Assembly: GCA_024644655.1 (NCBI GenBank)
Contig: JAHEHJ010000004.1
Location: 1 to 64,000, forward strand
Origin: Flavobacterium sp.
GTDB taxonomy: Bacteria; Bacteroidota; Bacteroidia; Flavobacteriales; Flavobacteriaceae
DNA: 64,000 nt
Direction: 5' to 3'
Positions 1 to 11,905 of this stretch are shown here, one piece after another (position 1 is the first letter of the stretch; every line of letters begins with the position of its first letter). Made by a program: the position numbers and the translations under genes. Under the pieces are notes generated by a model. That model made no database searches, was not told the DNA's origin, and worked only from the letters and a program-made list of their open reading frames with translations.

Positions 1-1319
1 GAAAAATTCCATTGTTAGCGGTATGCTATGGCGCTCAGTATTTGGCTCATTTTTCGGGTGGTGAAGTAGCGGCTTCTAATATACGTGAGTATGGAAGAGC
101 CCATTTGGAATACCTCAAAGAAGGGGAGTTGTTTTTTGAGGGTATCGGTGCCCATTCCCAAGTGTGGATGAGCCATAGTGATACCATTAAGCAATTGCCT
201 ACAGGAGGTGTGAAATTAGCCAGCACCCATGATGTGGAGAACGCGGCCTATCGTATTGAAGGGGAGACTACCTATGCGATACAATTTCATCCTGAAGTAT
301 ACCATTCTACGGATGGAAAACAATTGTTAGAGAACTTTTTAGTGAAGATAGCTCACGTAGCACAAACCTTTACTCCGAATGCCTTTGTGGATGATTGTAT
401 TAGAGATATCCGTGAAAAAGTGCAGGATGACAAGGTCGTATTGGGATTGTCGGGAGGAGTTGATTCTACGGTGGCAGCTGTATTGCTTCATCGTGCTATT
501 GGTGCCAACTTGTATTGCATATTTGTTAACAACGGGTTGTTGCGCAAGAATGAATTTCAACATGTATTGGAACAATATAAAGGTATGGGATTGAACGTAA
601 AAGGAGTTGATGCTTCCGAACGTTTTTTAAGTGAATTGGATGGAGTAGATGATCCTGAAACCAAGCGTAAAATTATAGGTCGTGTATTTATAGAAGTATT
701 TGATGATGAGTCAAAAATCATAGAAGATGTGAGTTGGTTAGCCCAAGGTACTATATACCCAGATGTGATTGAATCGGTATCGGTTAAGGGACCATCGGCA
801 ACGATTAAGTCTCACCACAATGTAGGAGGATTGCCCGATTTTATGAAATTGAAAATAGTGGAGCCTTTGCGTATGTTGTTTAAAGACGAAGTACGTCGAG
901 TAGGCCGCACCTTAGGTATTGATCCCGAATTATTGGGGCGTCATCCCTTCCCAGGGCCAGGGTTGTCGATACGCATATTAGGCGCTATTACTCCTGAGAA
1001 AGTGCGTATATTACAAGAAGTAGACGCGATATTTATTGAGGGATTGAAATCCCATGGGTTGTACGATAAGGTATGGCAAGCGGGGGCTATATTGTTGCCT
1101 GTCAACAGTGTGGGTGTGATGGGTGATGAGCGTACTTATGAGAAAGTGGTGGCGTTGCGTGCGGTAGAATCTACCGATGGAATGACAGCGGATTGGGTTC
1201 ATTTGCCCTATGATTTTTTGATGAAAATATCGAATGAAATCATCAATAAAGTAAAAGGAGTTAATCGGGTGGTGTATGATATCAGTTCGAAGCCACCTGC
1301 TACTATAGAGTGGGAATAA
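1..1319 (+). CDS. guaA: GMP synthase (glutamine-hydrolysing), 5' end missing
   Basis: Converts XMP, glutamine and ATP to GMP in purine synthesis (cytosolic, homodimeric family). The reading frame is open from base 3, so the gene starts before the window; the TTG at 12 is internal. About 438 of the usual ~510 residues are present. Visible are the glutamine-amidotransferase nucleophile in CYGAQ (Cys codon 24-26), its partner His and Glu in FHPEV (codons 288-290 and 294-296), the PP-loop SGGVDS (450-467) of the ATP-pyrophosphatase domain, and the family C-terminus KPPATIEWE. No frameshift or missing catalytic residue in the part seen. Identification is essentially certain. Confidence 0.97.
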   Translation, partial: KIPLLAVCYGAQYLAHFSGGEVAASNIREYGRAHLEYLKEGELFFEGIGAHSQVWMSHSDTIKQLPTGGVKLASTHDVENAAYRIEGETTYAIQFHPEVYHSTDGKQLLENFLVKIAHVAQTFTPNAFVDDCIRDIREKVQDDKVVLGLSGGVDSTVAAVLLHRAIGANLYCIFVNNGLLRKNEFQHVLEQYKGMGLNVKGVDASERFLSELDGVDDPETKRKIIGRVFIEVFDDESKIIEDVSWLAQGTIYPDVIESVSVKGPSATIKSHHNVGGLPDFMKLKIVEPLRMLFKDEVRRVGRTLGIDPELLGRHPFPGPGLSIRILGAITPEKVRILQEVDAIFIEGLKSHGLYDKVWQAGAILLPVNSVGVMGDERTYEKVVALRAVESTDGMTADWVHLPYDFLMKISNEIINKVKGVNRVVYDISSKPPATIEWE

Positions 1320-1364
1320 GTTTCTAAATAATCGACAAACGGTTAAAAAAAATCGATTATTCGT

Positions 1365-1393
1365 TTTGAAATTAAAAAGATTTGCTAATTTTA
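1365..1393 (+). promoter_or_regulatory. Probable promoter of the LysM gene
   Basis: TTTG at 1365-1368, then 17 bases, then TAATTTTA at 1386-1393, which matches the Bacteroidota -7 consensus TAnnTTTG at 7 of 8 positions. It lies 23 bases before the ATG at 1417. An imperfectly placed inverted repeat (AATAATCGA at 1326-1334, TCGATTATT at 1353-1361) just upstream could end guaA transcription, but it has no clean T-run. Confidence 0.45.
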
Positions 1394-1416
1394 GCCGTTA
1401 AATAAAATATACATCC

Positions 1417-3516
1417 ATGAAAAATCGTATTCTTTTGTTCCTATTGCTATCCTTATTCTCGGTTGGGAATATGGCATTTGCGAAGCAAGAAAAGTACATT
1501 AAGCATACCGTAGCAAAAGGTGAAACTGTGACTACGATTGCACAGCGTTATAAAGTAACTCCCTTTGATATTTACAAGCTCAATCCCGATTCACAAAACG
1601 GATTGCAGTTGAATAGTGTGTTGATTATCCCACCAAGTACGGGTAGTGCTGCGGTGATAACGCCTACAGCTGCCCCGGTTAAAGCGGCAATGCAAGGGAA
1701 TCCACCTACTACACATTTGGTTCAGCCAAAAGAAACCTTATATAGTATATCCAAGCAATACAATGTGACTATAGACGCTTTGAAAGCAGCTAACGGCGAC
1801 TTGTTGAATAATGGATTGAAGATAGGACAAAATATTAAAATTCCGGCTAGTGAAACCAATGTACAGTCGGCTCTAGCTACTAGTATAGATGAGCCAAAGG
1901 CCGTGGTAAAAGAAACTCCTAAACCAGCGATTGTGAAAGAAGAAGTTCGAGTAGCGATAAAAGAAGAGCCCAAGAAGGCTATTACTAAAGCAGAAGGTAA
2001 TTTTCATATCATAGCCCCTAAGGAAACCAAATATGGTATTTCGAAACGGTACGGAATGACTATTGAAGAATTGGAGCAATTGAATCCACAGATATTGAAC
2101 AACTTCCCAATAGGGATGAAGTTGGTTGTGTCGGGTAATGCGCCTATAATTCCATCTAAACCTGAAGTGGTTTCGGATGTGGCTAGCAAGCCAAAACCAA
2201 TAACGACTTCATCATCAGGAAAAAAATATTTACAAGAGTATGTAGTTCGACCGAATGAAACAGTAACCTCTTTGGCCAAAGATTATGGAATGTCTGAGAG
2301 TGAGTTGTTAGAACTCAACCCCGAATTGAAGCGAGGTGTAAAACCGGGAACGATCATTCGAGTCCCAATAGTCACGAAGAAATCGGCCGCTCCTGTACCC
2401 GTGCCTAAGGCAGAACAAGGGCAAGGCAATTTAATGGATACCAACAAAAGTAATGCGAGGAAACAACTCGCATTACTTTTGCCTTTTAATATCAGTAAGA
2501 TAGAAAGCGACTCTACCCAAACAACCCAAGAGCGTTTGAAGAAAGACAAGTTTTTGAATTTGACTTTGGATTTTTACTCGGGAGCATTGATGGCGATTGA
2601 TTCGGCACGCGTATTGGGTATTAATGTGGATGTTACCATATTGGATTCTCAAGAGACCAAGAACACATCGAATGTGAATGCCTTAGTTGCTGCTAACAAT
2701 TTAGGAGCGATGGATGCTATTATAGGTCCGTTTTACCAATCCAATGTAGAGAAGTTGGCCGAATTAGTGGGAGCTACTCAAACGCCTGTAATCTCTCCTT
2801 TATCTAAAGACAGTGGGAAGAGGTATGCTAATTTATACCAATCGATGCCTAGTATAGATATTATGCGCGCCACGGTATTTAATTATATGCGCCGCAAAGG
2901 GGGTGCTATTTCGGCGGTAGTCGACCCTAAGAAAGGGCGGGTGAAGCAGTATTTTCAAGAAGGCCAAAAGGATGTGCGTTTGGTAGGGATGAGTGAGAAA
3001 GGCAGTTTTGTGGCTGATAGTTTAAAGGCTGTATTGCAAAAAGGGCGGTTGAATTATGTGGTACTCGCATCAGAGAGTACGGGAATGATATTGTCGGTTA
3101 CCAAAGCTATGTTGGCTGCTCAAAAGGAGTATCAAGTACAGTTGGTAATTATGGAGCCTAATGAGACTTTGAATTATGAAGAGATAGATTTGGATCGTTT
3201 GACTAAGTTGAAATTGCTGTATCCATCTTTGACTAGACCCAATGAAACTGTGGAGGCCAATCAATTTGATGTCAAGTATAAAAAAGTAAACAAGATTCTT
3301 CCGAATCAGTATGCGATACGCGGTTTTGATGTGACCTTTGATACCTTATTGCGTTTGGCACAAGAAAGTTCGTTTGAAGCTACTATGCAGGGGCCTGCGA
3401 CAGAACAAATAGAAAATAGATTTCAGTATGAATCGAATGAGTTGGGAGGCTATTCCAATCAAGGGATTTATATGTTGTATTACGATACCGATTTAACGAT
3501 TAAAGAAGCATTATAA
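1417..3516 (+). CDS. Four-LysM protein with C-terminal periplasmic-binding-like domain
   Basis: A 699-residue exported protein. Residues 1-22 are a signal peptide ending AFA. Four LysM domains follow, at about 27-72, 99-143, 195-239 and 273-317, separated by Pro/Lys/Val-rich linkers; LysM binds the glycan strands of peptidoglycan. Residues ~350-699 resemble the type 1 periplasmic-binding fold seen in amino-acid-binding and LpoA/YraM-like proteins, with the segment ALLLPFNISK at its start. This combination is common in Flavobacteriaceae and is usually annotated only as a LysM protein. A periplasmic role in sensing or organising the wall is inferred; no ligand can be named. The stop overlaps the next start (TAATG), so the OsmC gene is translationally coupled. 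Confidence 0.85.
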   Translation: MKNRILLFLLLSLFSVGNMAFAKQEKYIKHTVAKGETVTTIAQRYKVTPFDIYKLNPDSQNGLQLNSVLIIPPSTGSAAVITPTAAPVKAAMQGNPPTTHLVQPKETLYSISKQYNVTIDALKAANGDLLNNGLKIGQNIKIPASETNVQSALATSIDEPKAVVKETPKPAIVKEEVRVAIKEEPKKAITKAEGNFHIIAPKETKYGISKRYGMTIEELEQLNPQILNNFPIGMKLVVSGNAPIIPSKPEVVSDVASKPKPITTSSSGKKYLQEYVVRPNETVTSLAKDYGMSESELLELNPELKRGVKPGTIIRVPIVTKKSAAPVPVPKAEQGQGNLMDTNKSNARKQLALLLPFNISKIESDSTQTTQERLKKDKFLNLTLDFYSGALMAIDSARVLGINVDVTILDSQETKNTSNVNALVAANNLGAMDAIIGPFYQSNVEKLAELVGATQTPVISPLSKDSGKRYANLYQSMPSIDIMRATVFNYMRRKGGAISAVVDPKKGRVKQYFQEGQKDVRLVGMSEKGSFVADSLKAVLQKGRLNYVVLASESTGMILSVTKAMLAAQKEYQVQLVIMEPNETLNYEEIDLDRLTKLKLLYPSLTRPNETVEANQFDVKYKKVNKILPNQYAIRGFDVTFDTLLRLAQESSFEATMQGPATEQIENRFQYESNELGGYSNQGIYMLYYDTDLTIKEAL

Positions 3517-3920
3517 TGGCTACATCAAAAGTTACCTATTTGGGAGAATTACGAACATCTTCTATACATATACAATCGGGCAGTGAAATTATATCCGATG
3601 CTCCAGTAGACAACAATGGGAAAGGAGAAGCCTTTTCTCCAACCGATACGGTGGCGAATGGATTGGCCAGTTGTATGTTTACCGTAATGGGAATAAAAGC
3701 CCAAGCTTTAGGTGTAGATTTTTCGGGTTCTACGGCTGAAGTAACCAAAGTGATGGCGGCAGAACCTCGTCGTATTTCTGAGATTCACATTGTGTTTCAT
3801 ATGAAGTTAGCTGCCGATGAAAAGACAAAAACCATATTAGAACGCACGGGCATGACTTGTCCGGTTCATTATAGTTTGCACCCCGACATTAAACGCGAGA
3901 TAGTGTTTAATTGGATTTAA
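3516..3920 (+). CDS. OsmC family peroxiredoxin-like protein
   Basis: A 134-residue protein with the OsmC/Ohr fold signature: an N-terminal beta region, then the first conserved Cys in LASCMF and the second in GMTCPVH. In OsmC/Ohr proteins these two cysteines form the peroxidatic and resolving pair that reduces organic hydroperoxides. No signal peptide, so cytosolic. The length is usual for the short YhfA-like branch, whose substrate is less certain than that of Ohr. Its ATG shares the A of the preceding TAA, indicating coupling with the LysM gene, although no functional link between the two is obvious. Confidence 0.88.
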   Translation: MATSKVTYLGELRTSSIHIQSGSEIISDAPVDNNGKGEAFSPTDTVANGLASCMFTVMGIKAQALGVDFSGSTAEVTKVMAAEPRRISEIHIVFHMKLAADEKTKTILERTGMTCPVHYSLHPDIKREIVFNWI

Positions 3921-3954
3921 TTTTCTATTTTGGTTCCCTTAAAACCCATTATTT

Positions 3955-4299
3955 ATGTTTAAAAACCCTTTTTCCTTTAGCGGTCGTATTCGAAGATTAG
4001 AGTTTGGTATCAGCTATATTATTTATTTTGGTGTCCTATTTATGAGTACTATACTTAATGATTTATTTAGCACCCAATTGATGTCACTATTGATTATACC
4101 GGCGCTATGGTTTTTGTTGGCTCAAGGATCTAAACGATGCCATGATCGAGGGAACAGTGGTTTTTATCTAATCATTCCATTTTATGTTCTTTGGATGTTA
4201 TTTGCCGAGAGTGAGTTTGGTGAAAATGAATATGGTTTGAATCCTAAAGGGCAAGGCAATCAAACAGAAATTGACGAGATAGGGACTCCTGAAGTTTAA
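3955..4299 (+). CDS. DUF805 small membrane protein
   Basis: A 114-residue protein with the DUF805 opening (FSFSGRIRRLEFGIS), a conserved Arg/Glu-rich stretch before the first membrane helix, then three hydrophobic segments (about 19-37, 42-61 and 77-89) with the family's KRCHDRGNSG loop between the second and third. The family (YhaH-like) is widespread in inner membranes and has no established biochemical function. It starts 34 bases after the OsmC gene and probably shares its transcript. The family call is firm; the role is unknown. Confidence 0.85.
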   Translation: MFKNPFSFSGRIRRLEFGISYIIYFGVLFMSTILNDLFSTQLMSLLIIPALWFLLAQGSKRCHDRGNSGFYLIIPFYVLWMLFAESEFGENEYGLNPKGQGNQTEIDEIGTPEV

Positions 4300-4305
4300 T
4301 TTCAA

Positions 4306-4539
4306 GTGACACCCGAACAAAAACAGCTTATCACTTTAGCGCATACCAAAATGCCATTTGGTAAATACGAGGGCTATTATTTAATTGATTTGCCCGAATA
4401 CTATGTGGTGTGGTATAGTCAGAAAGGATTTCCCAAAGGAACTTTAGGGAGCCAAATGCAATTAGTATATGAGCTCAAATTAAACGGGTTAGAAGAAATA
4501 GTACGTACTATTAAAAAGCAATATCCGAAGCCGATTTGA
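4306..4539 (+). CDS. DUF3820 family protein
   Basis: A 77-residue cytosolic protein with the DUF3820 hallmark MPFGKYEG followed by LIDLPEYYVVWYSQKGFPKG. The family is named in Pfam as a putative quorum-sensing-regulated virulence factor, a label with little mechanistic support. The only start fitting the conserved N-terminus is GTG at 4306, six bases after the DUF805 stop, suggesting a shared mRNA. Full length for the family. Function not assignable. Confidence 0.82.
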   Translation: MTPEQKQLITLAHTKMPFGKYEGYYLIDLPEYYVVWYSQKGFPKGTLGSQMQLVYELKLNGLEEIVRTIKKQYPKPI

Positions 4540-4548
4540 GTAACTCTT

Positions 4549-6315
<1,767 letters not shown>

Positions 6316-6353
6316 TAAATAGCAACTATACAAGTTGTGTTAGCTTATAGATA

Positions 6354-8243
6354 ATGGAACAAAAGAAATTTGATTATAACTCGTTAATAGGATTTACATT
6401 AATCTTTGTAATCATCGCTTGGATGATGTACAATAACAAAGCAGAAGAGGTTAAGGCAGAAGCCAAAGCCAAAAAGGAAAAAGTAATAACGGCTAAGAAA
6501 GAACAAGCTACTGATAAAGTTGCTGCTGTACTTACTGATACTACTGTAACCGATTCGGTTAAAATAAAAAAATTGCAAGGTACTTTAGGAAGTTTTGCCT
6601 ATTCGGCTACTTTGCCTACAGCTAAAGAAGGGTATACCACCATAGAAAATGAGTTTATTACTTTGAAGGTTGCCAATAAAGGTGGTGCTATTGTAGAAGC
6701 TACGTTAAAGAATTTTGAGCGATTCAAGAAAAACTCCAAACAATTGGTGAACTTGATTAAGGATAACAATTCCAGTTTTAATTTGGAGTTGCAAACCAAA
6801 GACAATCGCGTATTACATACGAAAGATTTGTATTTTGAACCTACTTTGACTAAAGTTGGTGCCAATCAAGTATTGTCTATGAAATTAAAAGCGGGTGCGG
6901 ATTCGTATTTGGAATACAAATATGTATTGGCTCCTTCTAAATACTTAGTTGATTTTGATGTGCGTTCTCAAGGATTGAGTACGGTGTTGAATACCACTAA
7001 GCCTGTTGATTTGCAATGGGATTTAAAAACATATCGCAATGAGAAAAGCATTTCATATGAAAACCGATATACTGATATTCGGTATGAATATGAAGGCGAT
7101 AAAGACAATTATGTAGGGCAAGGAAAGGACAAAGAAGAAACACCAAGTAAAGTTTCGTTTATTGCGTTTAAGCAACATTTCTTTTCTACTATCTTGTTGA
7201 CTAAGACCCCATTTGCTACTTCTAAATTGCATTCCATTAATTTGATGAATGATGAGAAGGTAGATACGGTATTTACGAAACAATTAAAAGCAAATGTGCC
7301 ATTAGTAGCCTCTAATGGAGAATTGGATTATAAGATGAATTGGTATTTTGGACCTACAGATTATAAGACTTTAAAAGAATACGACCGTGGAATGGATAAG
7401 ATTATTCCATTAGGTTGGGGAATCTTTGGATGGATTAATAAGTTTATATTTATTCCTTTATTTGGCTTTTTGAGTTCCTTTATGGGCTTAGGAATTGCGA
7501 TTATTATCTTTACAATTTTGATTAAAATTGCGATGTCGCCTATTACCTTTAAATCGTTTTTGTCTCAGGCTAAGATGAAAGTATTGCGTCCTGAGATTAC
7601 TGAGATTGGGGAGAAATTTAGCAAAGACCCAATGAAGAAACAACAAGAGACGATGAAGTTGTACAACAAAGCGGGTGTGAACCCTATGGCGGGATGTGTA
7701 CCGGCATTGATTCAGATTCCGTTTATGTATGCGTCGTTTCAGTTTTTCCCATCGGCATTTCAGTTGCGCCAAAAGAGTTTTTTATGGGCTGATGATTTGT
7801 CTTCTTTTGACCAAATAGCAAAATTACCTTTCAATATTCCATTGTATGGTGATCATATTAGTTTGTTTCCAATATTAGCTGCCATTGCTATTTTCTTTTA
7901 TATGAAAATGACATCTGGAGATCAAGCTATGGCTCAACCCCAACAAGAAGGGATGCCAGATATGACTAAGATTATGAAAATGATGATTTATGTATCGCCA
8001 GTAATGATGTTGATTTTCTTTAATACATATGGTTCAGGATTGAGTTTGTATAACTTTATATCCAACTTGATTACGATAGGGATAATGTTGGTGATTAAAA
8101 AGTATTTCATCAATAGTGATAAGATACACGCTCAAATTCAGGAGAACAAAGCGAAACCTAAATCAGAAGGCAAGTTTCAGAAAAAAATGCGAGAAATGAT
8201 GGAACAAGCTGAAGCCCAAAAAACAGCTCAAAAGAAAAAATAA
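6354..8243 (+). CDS. yidC: Membrane protein insertase YidC
   Basis: Inserts and folds inner-membrane proteins, alone or with SecYEG. The 629-residue length is normal for Bacteroidota. There is one N-terminal membrane helix (about 11-25), a charged Lys/Ala linker, a large periplasmic beta-sandwich domain (about 75-345), then the conserved hydrophobic core with helices near 355-395 (including the GWGIFGWINKF entry), 440-470, 495-520 and 545-580. The core has the family segment NPMAGCVPALIQIPF. The Lys-rich C-terminal tail is typical of ribosome-contacting tails. Pairing with pyrG is common in Flavobacteria. A good terminator follows. Confidence 0.97.
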   Translation: MEQKKFDYNSLIGFTLIFVIIAWMMYNNKAEEVKAEAKAKKEKVITAKKEQATDKVAAVLTDTTVTDSVKIKKLQGTLGSFAYSATLPTAKEGYTTIENEFITLKVANKGGAIVEATLKNFERFKKNSKQLVNLIKDNNSSFNLELQTKDNRVLHTKDLYFEPTLTKVGANQVLSMKLKAGADSYLEYKYVLAPSKYLVDFDVRSQGLSTVLNTTKPVDLQWDLKTYRNEKSISYENRYTDIRYEYEGDKDNYVGQGKDKEETPSKVSFIAFKQHFFSTILLTKTPFATSKLHSINLMNDEKVDTVFTKQLKANVPLVASNGELDYKMNWYFGPTDYKTLKEYDRGMDKIIPLGWGIFGWINKFIFIPLFGFLSSFMGLGIAIIIFTILIKIAMSPITFKSFLSQAKMKVLRPEITEIGEKFSKDPMKKQQETMKLYNKAGVNPMAGCVPALIQIPFMYASFQFFPSAFQLRQKSFLWADDLSSFDQIAKLPFNIPLYGDHISLFPILAAIAIFFYMKMTSGDQAMAQPQQEGMPDMTKIMKMMIYVSPVMMLIFFNTYGSGLSLYNFISNLITIGIMLVIKKYFINSDKIHAQIQENKAKPKSEGKFQKKMREMMEQAEAQKTAQKKK

Positions 8244-8247
8244 TTAG

Positions 8248-8274
8248 AAAGCTGTCAGTAATGGCAGCTTTTTT
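8248..8274 (+). terminator. Terminator after yidC
   Basis: AAAGCTG at 8248-8254 pairs with CAGCTTT at 8265-8271 (extended inward by one G-U and one C-G pair) and runs into a T-stretch, five bases after the yidC stop. Standard intrinsic terminator form. Confidence 0.8.
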
Positions 8275-8333
8275 GATGTAAAGGATATACTAGTTTTCTG
8301 TTTATTGCGTTATGTATTAAAAATAAAGTCGTT

Positions 8334-9041
8334 ATGAAAAATATAGTTGTATTGTTTTTACTGAGTAGTTTGACTTGGGCTCAAGAGTTCAATAAGTTGG
8401 ATGAAAAGGGATTGAAACAAGGTGTATGGAAAGGTGTCTATGAAGAGTCCAAAAGGCCTCGTTATATAGGAACCTTTGAACACGGTCAAGAAGTGGGTTT
8501 GTTTCAGTTCTTTGATGATACTAAAGCAGGTACAGTAATTGCAACTCGTGAATTCAATTCCCAAGACCATTCTTGTTATACTATCTTTTACAATCAAAAG
8601 AAAAATAAAGTAAGTGAGGGAAAAGTAGTCCAAAAACAATTTGAGGGCGAATGGAAGTATTATCATGAAGACTCAAACGTGGTTATGACTTTAGAGTATT
8701 ATGAAGCTGGTAAATTGAATGGGGTTCGTAAAGTGTATTATGAAAGTGGAAAGCTAGCTGAAGAGACGACTTATAAATTGGGTGTAAAAGAAGGGCCCTA
8801 TAAGAGTTATGCTGAAAATGGGGTGGTTATGGAAGAGAGCTTTTTTAAAGGAGGCGAATATGAGGGTAAAGCTGTTTATAAAAATGCAGGGGATCAGGTG
8901 GTAGGAGAAGGTGTTTATAAGAATGGCAAGAAAGTGGGTATTTGGAAAGTACTTGAAAAAGATAAATTGAAAGAAGTAAATATGAATAAGAAGGGCAAGA
9001 AATTTGTTCGCCCTGTTCGGACTACTTCCGACGAAAAATAG
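8334..9041 (+). CDS. Exported MORN-like (YwqK-type) repeat protein
   Basis: A 235-residue protein with a signal peptide (1-16, cut after TWA) and repeated ~20-residue MORN-like units with the pattern G-x-W/Y-x-x-Y/F-x-x-x-G-x-x, clearest at about 20-50 and 110-220 (for example KQGVWKGVY, NGVRKVYYESGK, KEGPYKSYAENG, KVGIWKV). Pipelines often label such proteins as YwqK family antitoxins. No toxin gene is nearby and the signal peptide places it outside the cytosol, so that label is not supported. It may bind a surface or periplasmic partner. It starts 90 bases after yidC behind its terminator, and mnmA follows after 18 bases. Confidence 0.75.
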   Translation: MKNIVVLFLLSSLTWAQEFNKLDEKGLKQGVWKGVYEESKRPRYIGTFEHGQEVGLFQFFDDTKAGTVIATREFNSQDHSCYTIFYNQKKNKVSEGKVVQKQFEGEWKYYHEDSNVVMTLEYYEAGKLNGVRKVYYESGKLAEETTYKLGVKEGPYKSYAENGVVMEESFFKGGEYEGKAVYKNAGDQVVGEGVYKNGKKVGIWKVLEKDKLKEVNMNKKGKKFVRPVRTTSDEK

Positions 9042-9059
9042 CATTGTAAAGAAGTGATC

Positions 9060-10247
9060 ATGAAACGAGTTGTAGTAGGGCTTTCGGGTGGAGTTGATTC
9101 CAGTGTGGCTGCATACCTTTTGAAAGAACAAGGGTATGAGGTTATTGGGCTATTTATGAAAAATTGGCACGATGATTCTGTTACCATATCCAATGAATGT
9201 CCGTGGTTGGAAGACAGTAATGATGCATTATTGGTTGCTGATAAATTGGGTATTCCTTTTCAAACCGTTGATTTAAGTGAGCAGTATAAAGAAAAGATAG
9301 TGGACTATATGTTCCACGAATACGAACAAGGGCGTACTCCTAATCCAGATGTGTTGTGCAATAGAGAAATCAAGTTTGATGTCTTTATGAAAATAGCGTT
9401 GAGTTTGGGGGCCGATTATGTGGCTACGGGTCATTATTGCCGTAAAGGAGTGCTTGAAGTTGATGGGGTGGAGCAGTATCAATTATTGGCTGGAATAGAT
9501 GGGAATAAAGACCAGTCCTATTTTTTGTGTCAGTTGTCTCAAGAACAATTGGCGAAAGCCTTGTTTCCTATAGGAGAATTAACCAAGCCTGAAGTTCGTG
9601 AAATTGCGATGCAATTGGATTTGGTTACTGCAGAAAAGAAAGATTCACAAGGGTTATGTTTTATAGGTAAAGTGCGTTTGCCAGAATTTTTGCAACAGCA
9701 ATTGCAGCCTAAAGATGGCTTGATATATGAAATTTCTGCGGATAGTCCTTTGTATCATAGTGAAACACCAGAATTTGAAACTGTCGAGGCTCAACTTATT
9801 TATGAGTCTACTCCAATAGCCTATACTTCAGAAAGTGGTAAGGTTGTGGGTAAACATCAAGGAGCTCATTATTTCACCATTGGGCAACGCAAAGGCTTGA
9901 ATGTGGGAGGTACTAAAGAAGCTTTGTTTATTATATCTACCGATGTGCATGCTAATGCCATTTACACAGGACAAGGCGCTAGTCATCCTGGTTTATATCG
10001 AAAAGCTTTGCGCGTACAAACGGATGAGGTACACTGGGTACGACCTGCATTAGCACTTCAAAATGGAGAGCGCATGGAGGTTATGGCTCGTATTCGATAC
10101 CGTCAACCTTTGCAAAAAGCCATGTTGTATCAGTTTGAGAGCGGGTTATATGTTTCTTTTGAGGAACCCCAATCGGCTATCACAGAGGGGCAATTTGTGG
10201 CTTGGAATCTAGGGGATGAATTAGTAGGTTCGGGAGTTATTTCCTAA
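9060..10247 (+). CDS. mnmA: tRNA-specific 2-thiouridylase MnmA
   Basis: Thiolates the wobble uridine (U34) of Lys, Glu and Gln tRNAs, using ATP and sulfur relayed from a desulfurase. The protein has the PP-loop [10 protein letters not shown] near the N-terminus, the two catalytic cysteines Cys100 (LCNREIKFD) and Cys200 (GLCFIGK), the DQSYFL segment, and a C-terminal beta-barrel region that contacts tRNA. The 395-residue length is usual. The ATG at 9060 is chosen because it puts the PP-loop at the normal distance; an in-frame GTG two codons earlier is less likely. Just 18 bases separate it from the MORN-like gene, so a shared transcript is probable. Confidence 0.96.
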   Translation: MKRVVVGLSGGVDSSVAAYLLKEQGYEVIGLFMKNWHDDSVTISNECPWLEDSNDALLVADKLGIPFQTVDLSEQYKEKIVDYMFHEYEQGRTPNPDVLCNREIKFDVFMKIALSLGADYVATGHYCRKGVLEVDGVEQYQLLAGIDGNKDQSYFLCQLSQEQLAKALFPIGELTKPEVREIAMQLDLVTAEKKDSQGLCFIGKVRLPEFLQQQLQPKDGLIYEISADSPLYHSETPEFETVEAQLIYESTPIAYTSESGKVVGKHQGAHYFTIGQRKGLNVGGTKEALFIISTDVHANAIYTGQGASHPGLYRKALRVQTDEVHWVRPALALQNGERMEVMARIRYRQPLQKAMLYQFESGLYVSFEEPQSAITEGQFVAWNLGDELVGSGVIS

Positions 10248-10274
10248 ATTAGCGTTTTCCAACAGGCGAAGACG

Positions 10275-11885
10275 ATGAAAAATACATTTCTATTTGTTTT
10301 ACTAATAGTTTCTTTTATGGGTTTTGCTCAGGAAGATGCGTGGGTTTATTTTACAGGTAAGCCTAATGCGCAAGCTTTCTATGATGAGCCATTGACGGAA
10401 CTTTCACAACGTTCTTTAGATCGAAGAGCTGCTCAAGGTATCGTGTTGGATATAACTGATGCGCCTTTGGAGGTAACTTATGTGGAGGCTATAACGGCAG
10501 CAACGGGTATCGAAGTAAAGGCTCAATCCAAGTGGTTAAATTGTCTTCATGTTCGGGGAAGTGAGTCAGATATAAATGCGTTGCTTGCATTTCCATTTGT
10601 GGATCATATTCGGTATGCCAATGTAAGTTTAAATGCCAAGACGGTTAGTGGAGGTGTTGTTGTTCCAATTCAAAAACCCATGGAAGTACAAACTTCTTTT
10701 TCTTATGGGAATTCAGGAAATCAGATTCAAATGTTAAATGCTCATTTGTTACATGAAGCTAATTACACTGGAGGTAGTAAGATAATAGCGGTATTGGATT
10801 CTGGGTTTTCGGGTGTGAATACGATTATCCCTTTCAATCGTATGTTTACAAATGGGTTGTATCTTGGAGGGTATAATTATGTAGCTCGAAATACAGATGT
10901 GTTTTCTACCCACAATCACGGAACTATGACTTTGTCTTGTATGGTGGGTTATGTAGATGGGCAATTGGTAGGAACTGCTCCAGATGCTCGTTATTATATA
11001 TTTATTACCGAAGATGTCAATTCGGAGAACCCTGTTGAAGAAAGTAATTGGGTTGAGGCCGCCGAAGAAGCTGATCGATTGGGAGTTGATGTGATTTCCA
11101 CTTCATTGGGTTATTTTGAATATGATAATCCAAATTATAGTCATACCTATTCTGAGATGACAGGCGATCATGCTTTTGCATCACAAGGTGCTAATATCGC
11201 CTATGCCAAAGGAATGATAGTGGTGGCAAGTGCGGGTAATTCGGGGTCGTCAAGCAATCCCTATATAGGAGTGCCTGCTGAAGCAACACATGTATTAGCT
11301 GTTGGTGCGGTACAGGCCAATAGACAATATGCTACATTTAGTTCGATAGGGCCTGGTTTTGATGGGAGGGTGAAGCCCAACGTCATGGCGCAAGGGCAAA
11401 ATGCCGTATTGTCGAATACTTCGGGAGTGATAGTGACGGCTAGTGGAACATCGTTTTCTTGTCCGATATTGGCAGGTGCTATTACTAGTTTTTGGCAAGC
11501 TATTCCATGGGCAACCAACCAACAAGTAATGGATTTAGTTGAACAATCGGCCGATCGATTTGGAAATCCAACAGCGCAATATGGCTATGGAATCCCAGAT
11601 TTTCAATACGCGCTAGATATGGCCTATTTGCAAGTGCCTACTCATTCTGATACTCGGTTTAGTGTGTTTCCTAATCCGGTATTGGAGGATGTTCATGTGT
11701 CATTTCCCACTTCATTTCAAGAAGCTACTATAAAAATGTATAATACCTTGGGGCAGTTGGTTGTTGATTCGTCAATTTCTAGCGAAAGCGATGTCTTTTC
11801 AGTATCGGGTTTGCCTACTGGATTGTATAGTTATATCCTAAAGTCGGGTTCTTTTGTGCAACAAGGCAAACTGTTTAAAAAATAA
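10275..11885 (+). CDS. Secreted subtilisin-like (S8) serine protease with T9SS type A sorting domain
   Basis: A 536-residue secreted endopeptidase. A signal peptide (1-18, ending GFA) and a short pro-region of about 130 residues precede the S8 catalytic domain. The catalytic triad is visible as Asp175 (VLDSGF), His215 (HGTM) and Ser393 (GTSFSCP), with the GNSG oxyanion segment between. The C-terminal ~75 residues form a type A T9SS sorting domain: VFPNPV, then MYNTLGQLV, then GLPTGLYSY and a Lys-rich end (KLFKK). In this family the C-terminal domain directs outer-membrane translocation and is removed by PorU. A 27-base gap follows mnmA, so it may be read from the same transcript. The substrate is unknown. 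Confidence 0.92.
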   Translation: MKNTFLFVLLIVSFMGFAQEDAWVYFTGKPNAQAFYDEPLTELSQRSLDRRAAQGIVLDITDAPLEVTYVEAITAATGIEVKAQSKWLNCLHVRGSESDINALLAFPFVDHIRYANVSLNAKTVSGGVVVPIQKPMEVQTSFSYGNSGNQIQMLNAHLLHEANYTGGSKIIAVLDSGFSGVNTIIPFNRMFTNGLYLGGYNYVARNTDVFSTHNHGTMTLSCMVGYVDGQLVGTAPDARYYIFITEDVNSENPVEESNWVEAAEEADRLGVDVISTSLGYFEYDNPNYSHTYSEMTGDHAFASQGANIAYAKGMIVVASAGNSGSSSNPYIGVPAEATHVLAVGAVQANRQYATFSSIGPGFDGRVKPNVMAQGQNAVLSNTSGVIVTASGTSFSCPILAGAITSFWQAIPWATNQQVMDLVEQSADRFGNPTAQYGYGIPDFQYALDMAYLQVPTHSDTRFSVFPNPVLEDVHVSFPTSFQEATIKMYNTLGQLVVDSSISSESDVFSVSGLPTGLYSYILKSGSFVQQGKLFKK

Positions 11886-11905
11886 TATACTATACCGAAA
11901 ATGAT

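Noticed and set aside
1326-1361. Intrinsic terminator for guaA
   Set aside because: A 9-base inverted repeat exists, but the loop is 18 bases and no T-run follows, so it is mentioned only with the promoter entry.
8334-9041. Toxin-antitoxin assignment for the YwqK-like protein
   Set aside because: There is no toxin gene next to it and it carries a signal peptide; only the MORN-like repeat class is supported.
8754-9131. A 125-codon minus-strand frame across the MORN-like gene and mnmA start
   Set aside because: Phe/His/Ile-rich antisense of Lys/Glu-rich coding sequence, with no promoter or family pattern.
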